Assembly (NCBI GenBank): GCA_002917075.1
Contig: NTMA01000054.1
Location: 1-64,000, forward strand
Source of the DNA: Hawksworthiomyces lignivorus
Lineage: Eukaryota; Ascomycota; Sordariomycetes; Ophiostomatales; Ophiostomataceae
Reading direction: 5' to 3'
DNA: 64,000 nucleotides
The position numbers and the translations under genes were made by a program. The notes under the pieces are model-generated. The model worked only from the letters and a program-made list of their open reading frames with translations, was not told the origin of the DNA and searched no databases. Below are positions 1 to 12,099 of the stretch, one piece after another. Each line of letters begins with the position of its first letter. The stretch's first letter is position 1.

Positions 1-1592
1 GGGGGGGGGGTAGACCGTTTTGGCGATGGAGAACAAGAGGAGGGGAAAAGAAGCTTAAAGCTTATGTTTAGATGTCGATTAAGGCTTATTTCCTCTAACG
101 CCTGCGAAACCAACAAGATGAAGGAAAAGGAGAAGAAGACGACTGCGTAAATCAATGTGCAAGAGTGCAGGGTGCATCGCAGGATGAAAGACGACAAGGG
201 CCGCCCTCAAATAGCGAAGACGACCACCATGCCAGAATCACAAGCCAAATTTCCTCACTTGAGTTGTTGGCTTCTGTGGCTTGGCCTGTGTCTCTCATTA
301 TGTCCTGGATCTTCTCAGATTCGTCCAACTCAGCAGCTGACCACCTCATCATTTAAACAACGTCAACCTCTGGACACTTTCCTGGCCAGCTTTCCAGCCT
401 GTCACTGGATACACAGGCCCGAAGGCCCAGGCGCCGTGGGGCTGCCTGTCGGGATCTGTTGACACATGCCCAGACAATAAAAGACCCCCGTCTTTCGAGA
501 TCATGCTGAAAATATGTGAAAAGGCGTTATTGGAGTGATCGTCAATGCTATTTTCCTGTCTTTACTGTCTCCTTTGCCCCCACCTTGGCTTGATGCTGGC
601 CGCTGTATCGCTTCTGCATTTCCTGTTTCAACTTGTGATGTTACCTAATAATACATTCCAGCATGTGGCTGCTTTCCTAGCGTCTCGCTCTGAACCAGAA
701 AGAAAGAAAGTCAAATGGGAAGAGGGACAGGAGCCAAAAAAAAAAAAGCAAAGACAAAGTACTCGTAGCACGCCAGAAAGTGACGCAAGCCACCCGGCCA
801 TGGCAGGCGCATCCAAGGTTTCTGCCTTCTTGCCAATCGTCTCTCTCTGCACGACCTCCACGCACCTCGGGCTGTTTCACTTTGCTTGCAACAGCCAACC
901 CTAGGCCGTTTCATTGCTCATTTCCATATTTATTAATTTCGTCGTCCTGTTGGTTTTTCACTTTTGCATGTGATAGTGAGACAAAGTGTAGATTCGGGAC
1001 AGCCGAAGATTTGCCTGTTCCTGGCCCTCGGGAGAAGCCAAGGGCATATCTGCCGACAAAAGCAGCCCGAATATATGGCAATGAAAAAGGCATAAATTCT
1101 TCTATTAAGCAGAATGGGAGTTGTATTTACCGATCACCCTGCATGACGCCCGTGTACCGCGCCAGGCGACAGATGCAGGGCCTAGTAATGACCATGCAAG
1201 GACAGTGCGCAAACAGCATGTACTGTATGAGCATGTGGTCTGTAATTGCCTTATTGGGAAATTTTATTCACAGAGCGTGATCTTTCACTTTAAGCCAAAA
1301 AAAAAAATCCCAATAGAACAAGAAAGAGCAAAGAAGGAGCAAGTGGAACGAAAGGAAGAAAATAAAAGAAAAGGAAAAAGAAGGAAAGATCAAGGGCAAC
1401 CAGAGCAGACCTTCAGCTCTGTTGCGACGTTTCTATTTCGTAATACAAAACTGCATCTACTCGAGCTAAGTACCATGATCCCTGATGGTCAAGAACAAGA
1501 AAAGCAAAAGTTCTAGGAAAAAGGAGTCATGAAAACTGTCAGTCAAAAATATAACAGGGTATCTATTGAATGCAAAAAGAGAGTAAAGCAGA

Positions 1593-1615
1593 AAGAGAGA
1601 GAGAGAGAGAGAGAG
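1593..1615. repeat. AG dinucleotide microsatellite
   Basis: A near-perfect run of alternating A and G, about 11 units, directly beside the tRNA-like fragment. It is a simple sequence repeat with no coding role that I can see. Confidence 0.85.
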
Positions 1616-1620
1616 GTGGT

Positions 1621-1690
1621 GAGAGTAAGACTTGAACCCAAACCAGGTCGGCCATCTCACCAATGAGACGGCATCGGCTATCTCCAATAT
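1621..1690 (-). other. Possible tRNA-derived fragment
   Basis: On the minus strand this stretch has a B-box-like element (GGGTTCAAGTC) and, upstream of it, an A-box/D-arm-like segment containing CATTGGTGAGATGGC. The ends can pair as GGTGAGA with TCTCACC. The spacing between the two boxes is too short for a normal anticodon arm plus variable loop, and the T stem has mismatches. I read it as a truncated tRNA relic or a tRNA-derived short element, not a working tRNA. Confidence 0.25.
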
Positions 1691-2087
1691 TTTTCTGGGC
1701 TGGATACAGACTAGCAGCTAGGAGAAGCCAAATTGCTGTCAAATCCTCAGTTTCTACTATTTACATGCCTGCATCCAGATCATCACTTCAGAACACTAAT
1801 AGTGGCCGCCTGTCCGGAGTCGCGGCCGATGCTTCCCTGCGCATTCCGGCGGTTCGACGGAATGGGACGCCGACCAATACCCCGAAGCGCCTATGTGTGG
1901 CTGCGACGCACAGTTGCAAGCGGGGAAATAAAACGATCTCCAAAGCTGAGTTTCGTCACATTGATGGAAACATATACAGCCATTAAATCAGCGAGACTAA
2001 GAAAGACGTTGCAAATAGAATAACAATAGGAAAAGGTAGAAGAGAAGAAATATTTGCGCGTTTTCGAGCAGTACAGAATTTAAGACC

Positions 2088-4404
2088 ATGCCGGCCCTAC
2101 CTGGATTCTCCGACAATCCCTTGCGCAGCCGCGATGATGTGGTCCGCGCTACCGTGGCCTTGTTGCGCCCGCTGCTGGCACACATGTCCTCGCACGGCGG
2201 CCGTATCCGCCTGCCTATTGCCACCGGTGCCAAATTCGATGAAACAGCCGCGCAGCTCGAGGGCTATGCGCGTCCGCTGTGGGCTGTGGGAGCCCTTCTG
2301 GCGGCTGCATCTTCTGCTTCCGCTTCTGCTGCATCGGCTGTAGAGGATGCGGAACTGCAAGCTCTTGTTCGGCCTTGGATCGATGGCCTAGCAGCTGGCA
2401 CCGACCCGGCTAACCCGGACTACTGGGGTCCCATGGGCGACCTCGACCAGCGTATGGTCGAAGCCGAAATCATCTCCTACGCGTTGCTAGCGGCGCCTAG
2501 CCCGTTCTTCCATGCGCAGACAGCGGAGGTGCAGCGCAACATCGTGGCCTGGCTGCGTACCATGAACGGCAAGGAGATGCCCGCCAACAACTGGCGGTGG
2601 TTCCGCGTGCTGGCCAACGTGGCCCTGGTGCGCGTAGGCGGCGTTCCGGAGGCTGATGTCCGTGAGCAGGTCGAGAGTGACCTTGCGCTGCTCGACTCGC
2701 TGTACGTGCCTGGCACGGGCTGGTCCAGCGACGGACCATGGCAGACCGACGCTGAAGATGCCGCACGGGAAAACCGCCTAAGGCAGACGACGGGGGCGCG
2801 GCGCGATACTGGCGACGGCGGCCGCCGACAGGCCGACTACTACTCTGGCAGCTTTGCCATTCAGTTCAGCCAGCTTGTGTACTGCCGGTACGCCGCGGGC
2901 CTCTTTGGTGGAGACCATACCGCCCGCATCGCCGGCTACCGGGACCAAGCGCGCCAGTTTGGTCAGACCTTCTGGCGCTACTTCGACGCCTCTGGCGCTG
3001 CCATTGCCTTTGGACGTTCCCAAACCTACCGCTTTGCCTATGCCGGTTTTTTTGCGGCGCTAGCTGCTGCCGAAGTGTCCGACATGCCGGAGCCCCTAGC
3101 GACGCCTGGGGCCGTCAAAGGGTTCCTGCTACGTCACCTCCGCTGGTGGGCCGCCAATGGCGACGATGCATTCTACTCCGACGGTACCATGAGTATCGGC
3201 TGGCTTTATCCGTGAGTCCCATCTCTTCCATTTTTTTAGCGAAAGATCCTAACGATGCAGGAACATGTTTATGTGCGAGAGCTACAACTCGCCACAGTCG
3301 GTTTATTGGTGTATGAAATCGCTCATTGCCGTCTCACTGCCAGAGGACCACGCTTTCTGGCAAGCCGCAGAAGAGCCGTACCCGAGCATGGCTGCCACCG
3401 GATATCAGCCGGTGCAGCTGGTTAAGGCACCCCGCCAAATTCTCTGCCACCAGCCGCGTGGTAACCACCATTTTCTGCTGTCTACGACCCAGTTCGCCTC
3501 CTGGCCGCTCAAGGCGGCCCAGGCCAAGTATGGCAAATTTGCCTACTCATCGGCATTTCCCTTCTCCGTGCCCACCGGTCCTCGCATCGAGCAGCTGGTC
3601 CCAGATAACACTTTGGCCCTCAGCCGCGACAATGGCCAGACGTGGGCAGTGAAGTGGCGGGCCGATGAGCCGTTATTCGCAACGGCAACGGTGAAATGCG
3701 ATGATGGCACTGCCGAAGACGTCTTGACTGCTACTGTGCGCTGGTTTCCCTGGGCAGACCGTGCTGTCGAGGTCCACACTACCTTGCTGCCGCCGACAGC
3801 CACCTGGCCAGACTGGCACATGCGTGTGCACCGCATCCGCATCGACGGCAGCAGTGCATTGTCGACTCTGCACGCCGTCGAAGGCGGCTTTGCCGGGCCC
3901 GGCCAGAATACGGCCGACGGCCTCGACTTACCGGCACTGCCGGCACTCCCCGACGGCTTGAGGCTGGGTGATGCCCAGGGCTATGTAGAGAACGACAGCT
4001 CGGTGCTAGTACTATCCTCCGCCGGGGCCACGGGGATCGCCAGCGATTCTCCTGTGCGCAAGATGCGCATGGGACCGCAGCCGGGTGGGTGGTTGTACAG
4101 CGCGACCCGCAGCCAGACGCCGCTGCGCATTGACCCCAACACCAGCCTTGCCTTCTCGCGCAGCCTGCTACCCGTCGTTGAGCACGCCTTTGCCGGTGGA
4201 CTGGAGCCCAGCAACGAGCTGATCCTTGTCTCTAAGATCTTTGCCATTGCGTCAGCGCCCACCGGAAGCAGCGTCAACGTCGCGGACATTGATGTAAAGA
4301 AGAGGTGGTTGGATATCCCAGCCGTCTACATAGAGAGCGGCAGCACAAGCAGTGTCCCAGAGGACAGAGATAGAGCAGCACGCTACATTGTGCTTTCAGT
4401 ATAA
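2088..4404 (+). CDS. DUF2264 family protein
   Basis: Two exons, 2088-3211 and 3261-4404, give a 755-residue protein. The intron 3212-3260 (49 bp) has a GTGAGT donor, a CTAAC branch site and a CAG acceptor, and it joins phase 2 to phase 2. The N-terminal half, with [13 protein letters not shown] near the start and a conserved Tyr/Trp-rich stretch ([12 protein letters not shown]), is typical of DUF2264. The second half is rich in beta-strand-like segments. No signal peptide or membrane segment is evident. DUF2264 has an (alpha/alpha) barrel fold, and to my knowledge relatives include bacterial glycoside hydrolases acting on uronic acids. A sugar-degrading role is therefore possible, but the substrate of the fungal members is unknown. 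The gene is GC-rich compared with its flanks and looks intact. Confidence 0.85.
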
Positions 4405-4712
4405 GAAAAAGATATAGGTCCTGTTTAGCGTGAATCTGTCTATCTTATACTGCAAATAATTTCCCATTTGGAGTCAAGAGCGTCATAGCAGCCTCCGAAT
4501 CCAAGAATACCGAGTAGAAAAATGCACAAGTCTAATGGTTCCAAGATTCCTATTAAATCAATAATTTTTTATGATTTGCCTAAGCACCAGGCAGGCAAGT
4601 GGAAGTGATATCTTATTATACATTAGAGCTAAATCCATCCTCCGTTAGCCGTTCAAACATCAGATGCTCGTCAGTTTGATATTCATACACACGGTCGACC
4701 TGCAATGTGTGT
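4405..4712. other. Convergent intergenic spacer
   Basis: AT-rich spacer of about 300 bp between the 3' ends of the DUF2264 gene and the metzincin gene. It should hold both 3' UTRs. Nothing else was seen. Confidence 0.6.
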
Positions 4713-5549
4713 TTAGAGCAACTCCTGGACCAATTGAATTGGGACAAACTCTCGCTGCGGAGCCGTCAGGGAGCACCATATATGCACTGGATCTACCTCA
4801 ACAACCGGCAGGCCTGTGTTCTTGTTCAGCGGCAGGCAGTAGAGCAACCAAAGCCCAGCTTGGTCCAGCTTGGTGACTATCATCTCGGATGGGTCGATGC
4901 CGTAGTTCATGACTGAGAGAGGATCCTTCGGGCCCACCTGCTCGGAAATCGAGTCCTCGTCGAACTCGTGGCGTAGGCCGAGAATGTGGCCGATCTCGTG
5001 GGCCAGGATGTTGGCTATCCAGGGACGCTGCTGAAACGCGCGGGCATAGACGATGACTTGGCATTTAGGCGGCGCTTCATCAGGAAAGAAGGACTCGGCA
5101 TTGGCGTCCAGGTCACCGTCTTCGGGCTCTAGGCGAAAGCGAATGACAAACGTGACTGGCTGATCCGGGTTCACATACTGGAATTTCACGGGGAGGGAAG
5201 GCCACATCATCACCGCCGACGCAAAGCTATCGAGGACATGCCACGCGTCTTTTTCGCAAGGGAAGCTGGCGACGTCGATGGTGTACTGGAGGGTGGAGTT
5301 CCACCGCCACCGCGAGATGCGGCCGTTGTGGCCCACGCGCGATCTCCATGGTGTATCGCCACGGCAGCCATCAAGAGCGTAGCATCGATTTCTGAGCTTG
5401 CTCTCTGTCCGGCATTTATAGATCGGCAAGCCACCATCATCCAGAGAGATGCCTTCCATGGATGTAGTTCCTGAAATCAATAGTTAGGAAGCGTATTGAA
5501 GACGCGCTTAGAAACACTGCAAAAGCAATGGATAATACTCACCAGACAT
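4713..5549 (-). CDS. Metzincin-type zinc metallopeptidase
   Basis: The main exon (4713-5470) encodes a metzincin signature: the zinc-binding helix HEIGHILGLRHE, with three His ligands and the catalytic Glu, followed by the Met-turn SVMNYG. The layout fits the M10/M12 matrixin-astacin clan. The protein is about 254 residues and consists mostly of the catalytic domain. The likely start is a tiny first exon, 5543-5549 (Met-Ser plus one base), joined over a 72-bp intron (5471-5542) with GTGAGT donor, CTAAC branch and CAG acceptor. Translation could instead begin at an internal Met just inside exon 2. No clear signal peptide is visible with either start, which is unusual for this mostly secreted clan. 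Peptidase activity is well supported by motif; the substrate is unknown. Confidence 0.8.
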
Positions 5550-7246
5550 GACGACGAGATTAAAGAGCGTTCTCTTATAGCAGGTTAGTGTGAATTATAT
5601 TGGATATGCCTTAAAATCTCCTGTGCACTGTTGAGTTTCCAGGACCAGACGAACGAAGAACAAACTCAACTTGATACAGGTACTTATATACATTTGAGCT
5701 TCTTAGTGTTGTGTCTGTAGATAGATGCACGGTGAGAGTCAATGACTTTTGAACTGAAAGGGAAATTAAAGGAGGGACAAGGCAAATAGAGCAAGAATCG
5801 CGCCTTTGCTGAATATTCTTCTCTCTGCACGAGATTGTAAAATGCTCAAACTAACAAAAGAGTGACGTGTTTACTTCATAACTTAGGGCACCAATCAACG
5901 CCAACGCCGCAATTCTAAGAAAGAAGGTAGCCTTAAAGAAGCATTATAAATGATAAAGAAAGATCTCTGATCAGTAGAAGCTGTGGAGATGTTCTAGAGG
6001 GGTCGAAGAAAATTAAAGGAACTATTTATGAAGCAAAGGCAGCATGTTTCTTCGTGCGCGGCGATGGAAATCGTGGCGAAAAAAGGATGGCAAGGCGATA
6101 ATCTGGACAAGAAAAGGGGTTTTGGACAGTAACTATTACGGCTTGTCAGCACCAAACAGATTCAAAATCGCTATTGTAATTTGTGTGCGACCAGACACAT
6201 GGATTCGCGCAAGCCGACGACAACGTTGATGTTCAGAGTATTAACCAATAATTCGGAGTGCCCGATACCCCCTTGAAACGAAGTCGAGGATCCTTTGCCT
6301 GGATTTTAAGGAGAAACGTAACCTTATTGGTCGAGAAAAAGAAGAGGCTGGGATGGTGAATGACGATTGGTTTTGACTTCTGGTGTTCTCATGTGTATCA
6401 TGCTGTTCTCTGGACATAGAACATGTGCACATTTACCAAAATTAGATGCGGATGGTTGCGCATTGTCTCTCCTGGCGCGAACTAGGCAGCTCCACGAACG
6501 ATATAGTCGGTCACGACGCGAGCTGCCATGGTGAAATCGGATGCACGCAAGAGACATATAAAGTTGGGGCTCCTCTCTAAACTACGTAATCGGCAAATTC
6601 CACGGCTAGACACGGATGTCCATCTGTGTTGACGTATCCAATGATGGTGGCCGTGTTCGCAGTTTTGCTAGTCTTTTTAGTCTGCAGGTTTGGACACACT
6701 GTTAATACGTCCACCTAGGTATTAGGCAGCCTTCTCACTCGGGAAATATTAGGCTGAAAGCTAGCCACTAATTGGCCTAGTTTTGCATCTACTACCAAAA
6801 ACCGATTCTTCTACCAAATTTATAGGCAACAGTGGAAATCGCAGCGTCTAAAGAAGTATCTTTGATGCACTCTGTAGAACCTACACTGGCTGTTATATAC
6901 CTTCATGGTGTATACCTAGAGTTACGCCGAGATAAGTAGAACTTTTTCTGGAACTAGCAGATTCTTTAGGTCCTTTTCACGATGACGTTGCAGTTGAGTT
7001 GCAACTGTTGACAATGCTGGTGATAATACAGTCGGAAACCTATCACTGGATTTGCAGGAAGCGGGAAAACGAGCATGCATTGCCTATTTTGGGTTAGCGT
7101 ACTGGTGGCAGCAAACTTTATATGTGGCTGCTGATGGTGCTCGCCGCACAAGCTTGGTGATATATCGTGGTTCTCACTTGTGTGAGGGAATGCCTACTGG
7201 AACCCTATTATTTCCAAAATTCTTTGAAGCATCAGAACTCTTCAAA
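5550..7246. other. Intergenic region with no supported gene
   Basis: About 1.7 kb of AT-rich sequence. The small open frames inside it lack motifs, signal peptides or splice partners. It should contain the divergent promoters of the metallopeptidase and epimerase genes. Confidence 0.6.
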
Positions 7247-8254
7247 ATGTCTTCATCGTACGATGTTCTTGTCACTGGATCAGCTGGTCATCTCGGTACG
7301 GCATTGATGCTTAGCCTGCCTTCTCTGGGCTTTAACCCTCTGGGTATTGACATTCTCTCCTCGCCAACCACCACTAGTCTTGGCTCTGTCTGTGACCGTG
7401 CCTTTATTGCCTCTATTTTCAGAAGCAACCCCATTAAACACGTTCTTCATGCGGCGACATTGCATAAGCCTCACATTTGCAGCCATAGCAAGGAGCAATT
7501 TGTCTCAACCAATGTTATCGGCACTCTAATCCTTCTTGAAGAATCGTCGAAGTTTAAGGAGCAGATAGAGAGCTTTGTCTTTTTCAGTACGACCAGCGCC
7601 TTTGGTACGGCCCTAAGCCCGAAGCCGGGATACCCCGCCGCTTGGATCGACGAGACTGTTGTTCCTGTGCCAAAGAACATCTACGGCGCGACAAAGGTGG
7701 CGGCTGAGGACATGTGCGCGCTGATACAAAAGGAAAGCGGAATGCCTATTCTGGTTCTTCGAACAAGCCGCTTTTTTCCTGAGGAAGATGATGATGAAGA
7801 TCGCCGTGCGGCAATGTGCGATGAGAACCTGAAGGTTTTGGAACTAGCCTACCGCAGATGCGATATTGAAGATATTGTGAGCGCGGCAGTTTGCTCGATG
7901 AGGAAGGCCAAAGATATTCGATGGGGGAAGTATATCATAAGCGCCCCAGCGCCTTTTAGCAACGATGAGAACACGCTCGATACTTTAAATCGGAGCCCCG
8001 GAGAGGTGATAGCGAGAATTTTTCCTCAAGTGGACACCATCTTTAAGGAAAAAGGCTGGAAACATCTCCTAAGGATCGATCGAGTCTATGATTCAAGAAG
8101 AGCAGTAAAGGAACTAGAGTGGGATCCAAAATACACATTTGGGAAGACATTGGAAAGGCTGGCGTGTGGCGAGCCATGGAAGAGCGACTTGACTATTATG
8201 GTAGGTAGGAAAGGCTATCACGCTGTGAGCACTGGAGTGTATACAAAAAGATAA
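7247..8254 (+). CDS. NAD-dependent epimerase/dehydratase (extended SDR)
   Basis: Single-exon gene for 335 residues. The Rossmann dinucleotide motif VTGSAGHLG (GxxGxxG) is at the N-terminus, and the catalytic YGATK (YxxxK) lies near residue 145. A Ser-Thr-rich strand (FFSTTSAFG) precedes it at the usual place for the catalytic Ser/Thr. These define the extended SDR family that acts on nucleotide sugars or related carbonyl compounds. The frame stays open upstream to 7052, but the Met at 7247 directly precedes the first beta strand and is the natural start. Length and motif order are normal. The substrate cannot be told from sequence. Confidence 0.88.
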   Translation: MSSSYDVLVTGSAGHLGTALMLSLPSLGFNPLGIDILSSPTTTSLGSVCDRAFIASIFRSNPIKHVLHAATLHKPHICSHSKEQFVSTNVIGTLILLEESSKFKEQIESFVFFSTTSAFGTALSPKPGYPAAWIDETVVPVPKNIYGATKVAAEDMCALIQKESGMPILVLRTSRFFPEEDDDEDRRAAMCDENLKVLELAYRRCDIEDIVSAAVCSMRKAKDIRWGKYIISAPAPFSNDENTLDTLNRSPGEVIARIFPQVDTIFKEKGWKHLLRIDRVYDSRRAVKELEWDPKYTFGKTLERLACGEPWKSDLTIMVGRKGYHAVSTGVYTKR

Positions 8255-10187
8255 GCATGGTCGTAGTCCAGAGGAGCCGCCGGCCATGCTGGATTAGATA
8301 TTTCTAACAGCGAGGAAGATGTGTCCCAAACTGAATCCTTCCCTTTATTTCCCTCGGCTTTTGTGAAGTAAAGCATAGAATGACCTATAGAGCAGCATTA
8401 TCAAACATCTTGGCCGCGCAGTTGCTCTTGCAGAGCGTTACTACTTAGATACCCAATTTTGCATAAATTTGGCGTCCGAGAAAGGTCCTGGACAAAACAT
8501 TCGACAATCAAGCTGCAGAAAACGGTCTACCAAGAGTTTGGTGGATTGGGGCTGGGCTTGTTAGCTCCATCTCCTTCCATGCAGCCGGGACATATTCAGC
8601 TGATTCTACAGAATACTATTAGCGGACTTTTATTCCTTATGCCTCGCTTGCTAAGGCACTAGTGTGTGCCCAGCAGAAAGACAGGGGTGTAGAGAGTGCT
8701 GGAGGGTGCGCTGAGTGCACAAATAATAATCCTTTTGAGACTGCAATACGACCTTGCGTCGCAGGAGAAGCACTCTAAGGAGATAAATACGGGTTAGCAA
8801 ATTTTTCAAATTTTCCACTTGACCGAACTTCACAATAAAAGGGATGTACTAGATATCACTCCTGCATCTATAGAAATGGTATTGTTTCATAGAGACTCTA
8901 AACTTGTCCCTTTTATTTGTCGAGGGAGGCGGCTCTGTTGGTTACCTAGGCTGCGTTGAAGAGTTTGCACGCTTCGCTCTCAACACAATGTTATTTTTAG
9001 TCTACCTTTAAGTACTGTCAAGGCTTATTTCATAATCAAAACATTCACGAAAAGATGTATAATTCATTTTTGAACATATATAAAACAATATTCTACCTCA
9101 AGCACTATGAAGTATAGCATCGATCTATCCATCCATCTAGGCAAAGCTATATCTAGCCCTAGACAACACCCCATCGGACCCCTAGAGACTGCTTATAAAT
9201 TCGGACTGCTTAATCAAACTAATTCAAAATAAGAGGTACGACTTGAGCCAATATATTTTGGTGGCTCTCTCGGGGAGCGAAGTTTTTCTACGTTGATGCT
9301 ATACATTGCTAGGCATGTTTCGAATCTGCCTTGTTGGAAAAGAAAACTGCTGTGGCAGAGTGTGTGCGCCTTATATTCTGAATGCGGCCTTTTTTTCCAA
9401 GACCCTGCAGAAGTGTGTCTATTGGTCGTTGCCGGAGCGAGTCAGGTTACTAACCTCATTTCTCCCAATACTTATAGTAGCCCTGGAGATCTGTCCACAA
9501 ACAAGAAGACAATGCACGCGATATAATTTTGCCCACGTTTTAATACTATGAAGCCTTCGGAATCAAGTACTCTTGTGTCCGTATCTGAATTCGTCGACAG
9601 TTTTTAGCAGAAGAAGATTAAGATTTGCAAGCTTTACACCTGTGAACATCCGGCTCAAGTTGCCTGCAGCGGCTTAAACTCGCTCTCCATGGCTTCTTTA
9701 GATCAGGATGACTCTGTAGTTACGGGGATCTGAAGGAACCATGACCTTCCTCCCTGGAGAAGTAGGCCTCTTCGCCACATGTGAACCTTGCCGCTCCTAG
9801 TTAACCACAGAACAGACGCTCAGATACTCGTCTCAGAGACAACGGCTCAGGTCGGAATCAACACTGTAGCTGTGCTTCTTTGCGCTCACCTTGCCCCGGC
9901 TCGTCGTATTCATCAAGTTCTTAGTGCCGGCACTCGGATGGTTTGTCGTAAATCTCTCTGGTGGCACTTGGAGGTTGATTTTCTTTCGCAGGCTTCGACG
10001 TTCAGAAAGAGAGAGAATAGCGCGCCAGGGGTTCTATGATGACATACCATCACGGGGTAGCGACTTAGAAATACAGCTTAGCAGCCTTGATAATCGCAGC
10101 AGACCGGCGCACGGCCTCGAAGAAACTATCACCAAGTCACGCTCGTTTGGGGATATCTTTAAGTGACTGGTATTTCAACATCTCGCC
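8255..10187. other. Gene-poor AT-rich stretch with one coding-like fragment
   Basis: Mostly AT-rich and without supported genes. The stretch 9891-10166 on the plus strand reads as the end of a membrane protein: a hydrophobic helix, a basic patch (RRLRRSERER) and an acidic/polar tail before a stop. It has no ATG start and no upstream exon that I can join. It may be a relic of a lost gene or an exon of the decayed gene that follows. The rest shows nothing recognisable. Confidence 0.4.
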
Positions 10188-11752
10188 ATGGATCAAGTTA
10201 GGCTGCCAGTGAGCCGGCTGGCTCACAAGAATGTGTTTACTACAATGTGGGCCAATTTCCACGACGACGCCTGGAGCTTCACTTGGGTATCTACCATTGT
10301 TTTATTCTTTGTCTTTATTATCGTTGGCCAACAGCTCGTTGCCATTTCGACAACCACAATCATCACCGACTCAGCGGCGCTCATTTCTAGTCCTCATTGC
10401 GGCGTGTGGCTCAGTCAATTATATGCAGTCCCAACTACGACCACTACTGATCCTTTAGGGAACTACAGTGCTATAAAGCCCAGCCAATACTCCAACCTTG
10501 CCAGCGAGCGCGGCTTCAAGGCCATCTCGTACAGCGATTCGTGTTATACAGACCAGGCAAGGGATGGCGAGTGCTCATACTTCTATAAACCGAGGATACC
10601 ATTTAACGATGACAGCAATGCAACATGTCCTTTTGCCAATGACACCTTCCTCTACGGTAACAATGGTGCTTATTCATTGGATACAGGTTTTCTAGATTCC
10701 GCAGTTCTTGGATTTATCCATCCGATACGTTGCCAGTTGAGGTTGACGTCTACATAGAGAGCCTTTCCTGCGATCTGAGCCAGGGGATCAACCGGGATCC
10801 CGGGAAGTGTCATACTATATTGGACGGTTCACTCATCACCCGCCAGGTGATCCATATTGGACAATGACGTACACCTACCCGGCCCCAACCGTTCGGCACT
10901 TTAGAAACCTCATAATTCAGGCCAAAAAATTAGATATCAGGTGTGACTGTTCTCTCTAAACTTGTCTCAGCAGAATGTGAAATGATTCTAACCACCCACT
11001 TTCAAAAGACAATACCCTGCGCAAACAAATAATCCACCTTATTACATGCAGCAATTCAGAAATATCAGACTAGAGTTTCAGGTGTCGAATGCGTTCACAA
11101 TAATGTACCTACTATTTTCTTCCCAGTACTTCGCAGCTCCGAGTAACGACCCCATATTTCCTGCAAGACCTGGCGCAGGTGTTTCATCGAACTTTGGCCC
11201 AGTTTGCTGGAATAACTTCTAAAGACACGCTAACTTGGCCTGCGCCGAGTCAGTTGCCATCAGACATCCTCACACCGGCGCAGTTCGGTATCCGAATCAT
11301 TCGAACGACTCTGATCTGGACACTCCGCAGTGGAACAGCCCACCCGTTATAGATACAGCTGTCCTATTAAACTGGTCTCTGGCTATCCCAAGTCACTACA
11401 TGGACACGTACTCGGACTGGTCTCGCCAGTTCAATATCCACAATATGGGACCTTATCTTCTTGGACCCATACCATCTGGCTATTGGAAGACAGAGGTCCA
11501 GAGACTTTCAAAATCAAGCTTGCACGCCTCCAGATGGATGTTGTGGGGGTTGCTCAGGGGCTAGGTCACGACTTTCTTGGTGCAGAAAATAAGCTGGCTG
11601 AACAAGGGCAGCTAGAAGCCTGTAAACACATCAAGTTTCGGGACCAGAGCCGTACAAATCTTAGTTTAACTGGCTTGATAGGATTTCTGTCTTTGACTTT
11701 CCTAATCTGGCTCTGCACGATCTCTTTCGACGACGAGGTCGCCATGGTCTAG
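10188..11752 (+). pseudogene. Decayed fungal membrane glycoprotein gene
   Basis: The 5' part reads well from an ATG at 10188: a short cytosolic N-terminus, one membrane helix (about residues 36-55) and then a Cys-containing, N-glycosylation-rich ectodomain. After about 10715 the family-like reading continues only in other frames: a stretch with DVYIESLSCDL in a second frame, then PYWTMTYTYP in a third. No GT-AG intron is short enough to explain these jumps. The 3' part (about 11330-11752) is coding-like again and ends in a helix (LTGLIGFLSLTFLIWL) that matches the usual C-terminal membrane segment of such proteins. I conclude a pseudogene with at least two frameshifts. A more complex intron set is the alternative. 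The function of the family is unknown. Confidence 0.55.
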
Positions 11753-12099
11753 TTCGCAAAATGTTATTTTCTACCAGGTTGTAAAAGACTGTGGGCATTT
11801 CTAGCCCAGTGCCCCTTCAGACTTGGGCGCGCCACTAGGACAGCCTGGGAAATATTGTCGGTCTGGGCCCGTGGTGAGAACTGTACGTCGTGAATCAGCT
11901 AGCTAGTTCGGCCTGAATTCGATGAAAAGCGTGTAACTTACCTGTTGGTTGCGTTGACTGGTGTTGTCAAGGACTGCACTGCGATCCAAGGCTGCAAACA
12001 AGCGGTATTCCGATCTGCTGGTATGATTGATTCATCTGGCAATGTCGAACACTGTTCTCTGTGCCCGATGGAATGTTCAAAAAAAAAGTCAAAAAAATC
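11753..12099. other. Intergenic spacer
   Basis: Spacer between the decayed membrane-protein gene and the tRNA gene. Apart from the T-run terminator of the tRNA (minus strand, just below 12100), nothing was seen. Confidence 0.5.
12075..12099 (-). terminator. Pol III terminator of tRNA-Ser
   Basis: Directly downstream of the tRNA on the minus strand are two runs of T (7 and 9 residues) separated by GAC. Runs of four or more T on the non-template strand stop RNA polymerase III, so this supports the tRNA being transcribed. Confidence 0.75.

Larger units (their letters stand above)
1..2087. other. Intergenic region with no supported gene
   Basis: No open frame here has family motifs, plausible splice structure or coding-like composition. 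The stretch opens with a run of G, has several A-rich and purine-rich tracts and contains an AG dinucleotide run near 1593-1615. The last few hundred bases probably hold the promoter of the DUF2264 gene that starts at 2088. A weak tRNA-like fragment at about 1621-1690 is listed separately. Confidence 0.6.
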
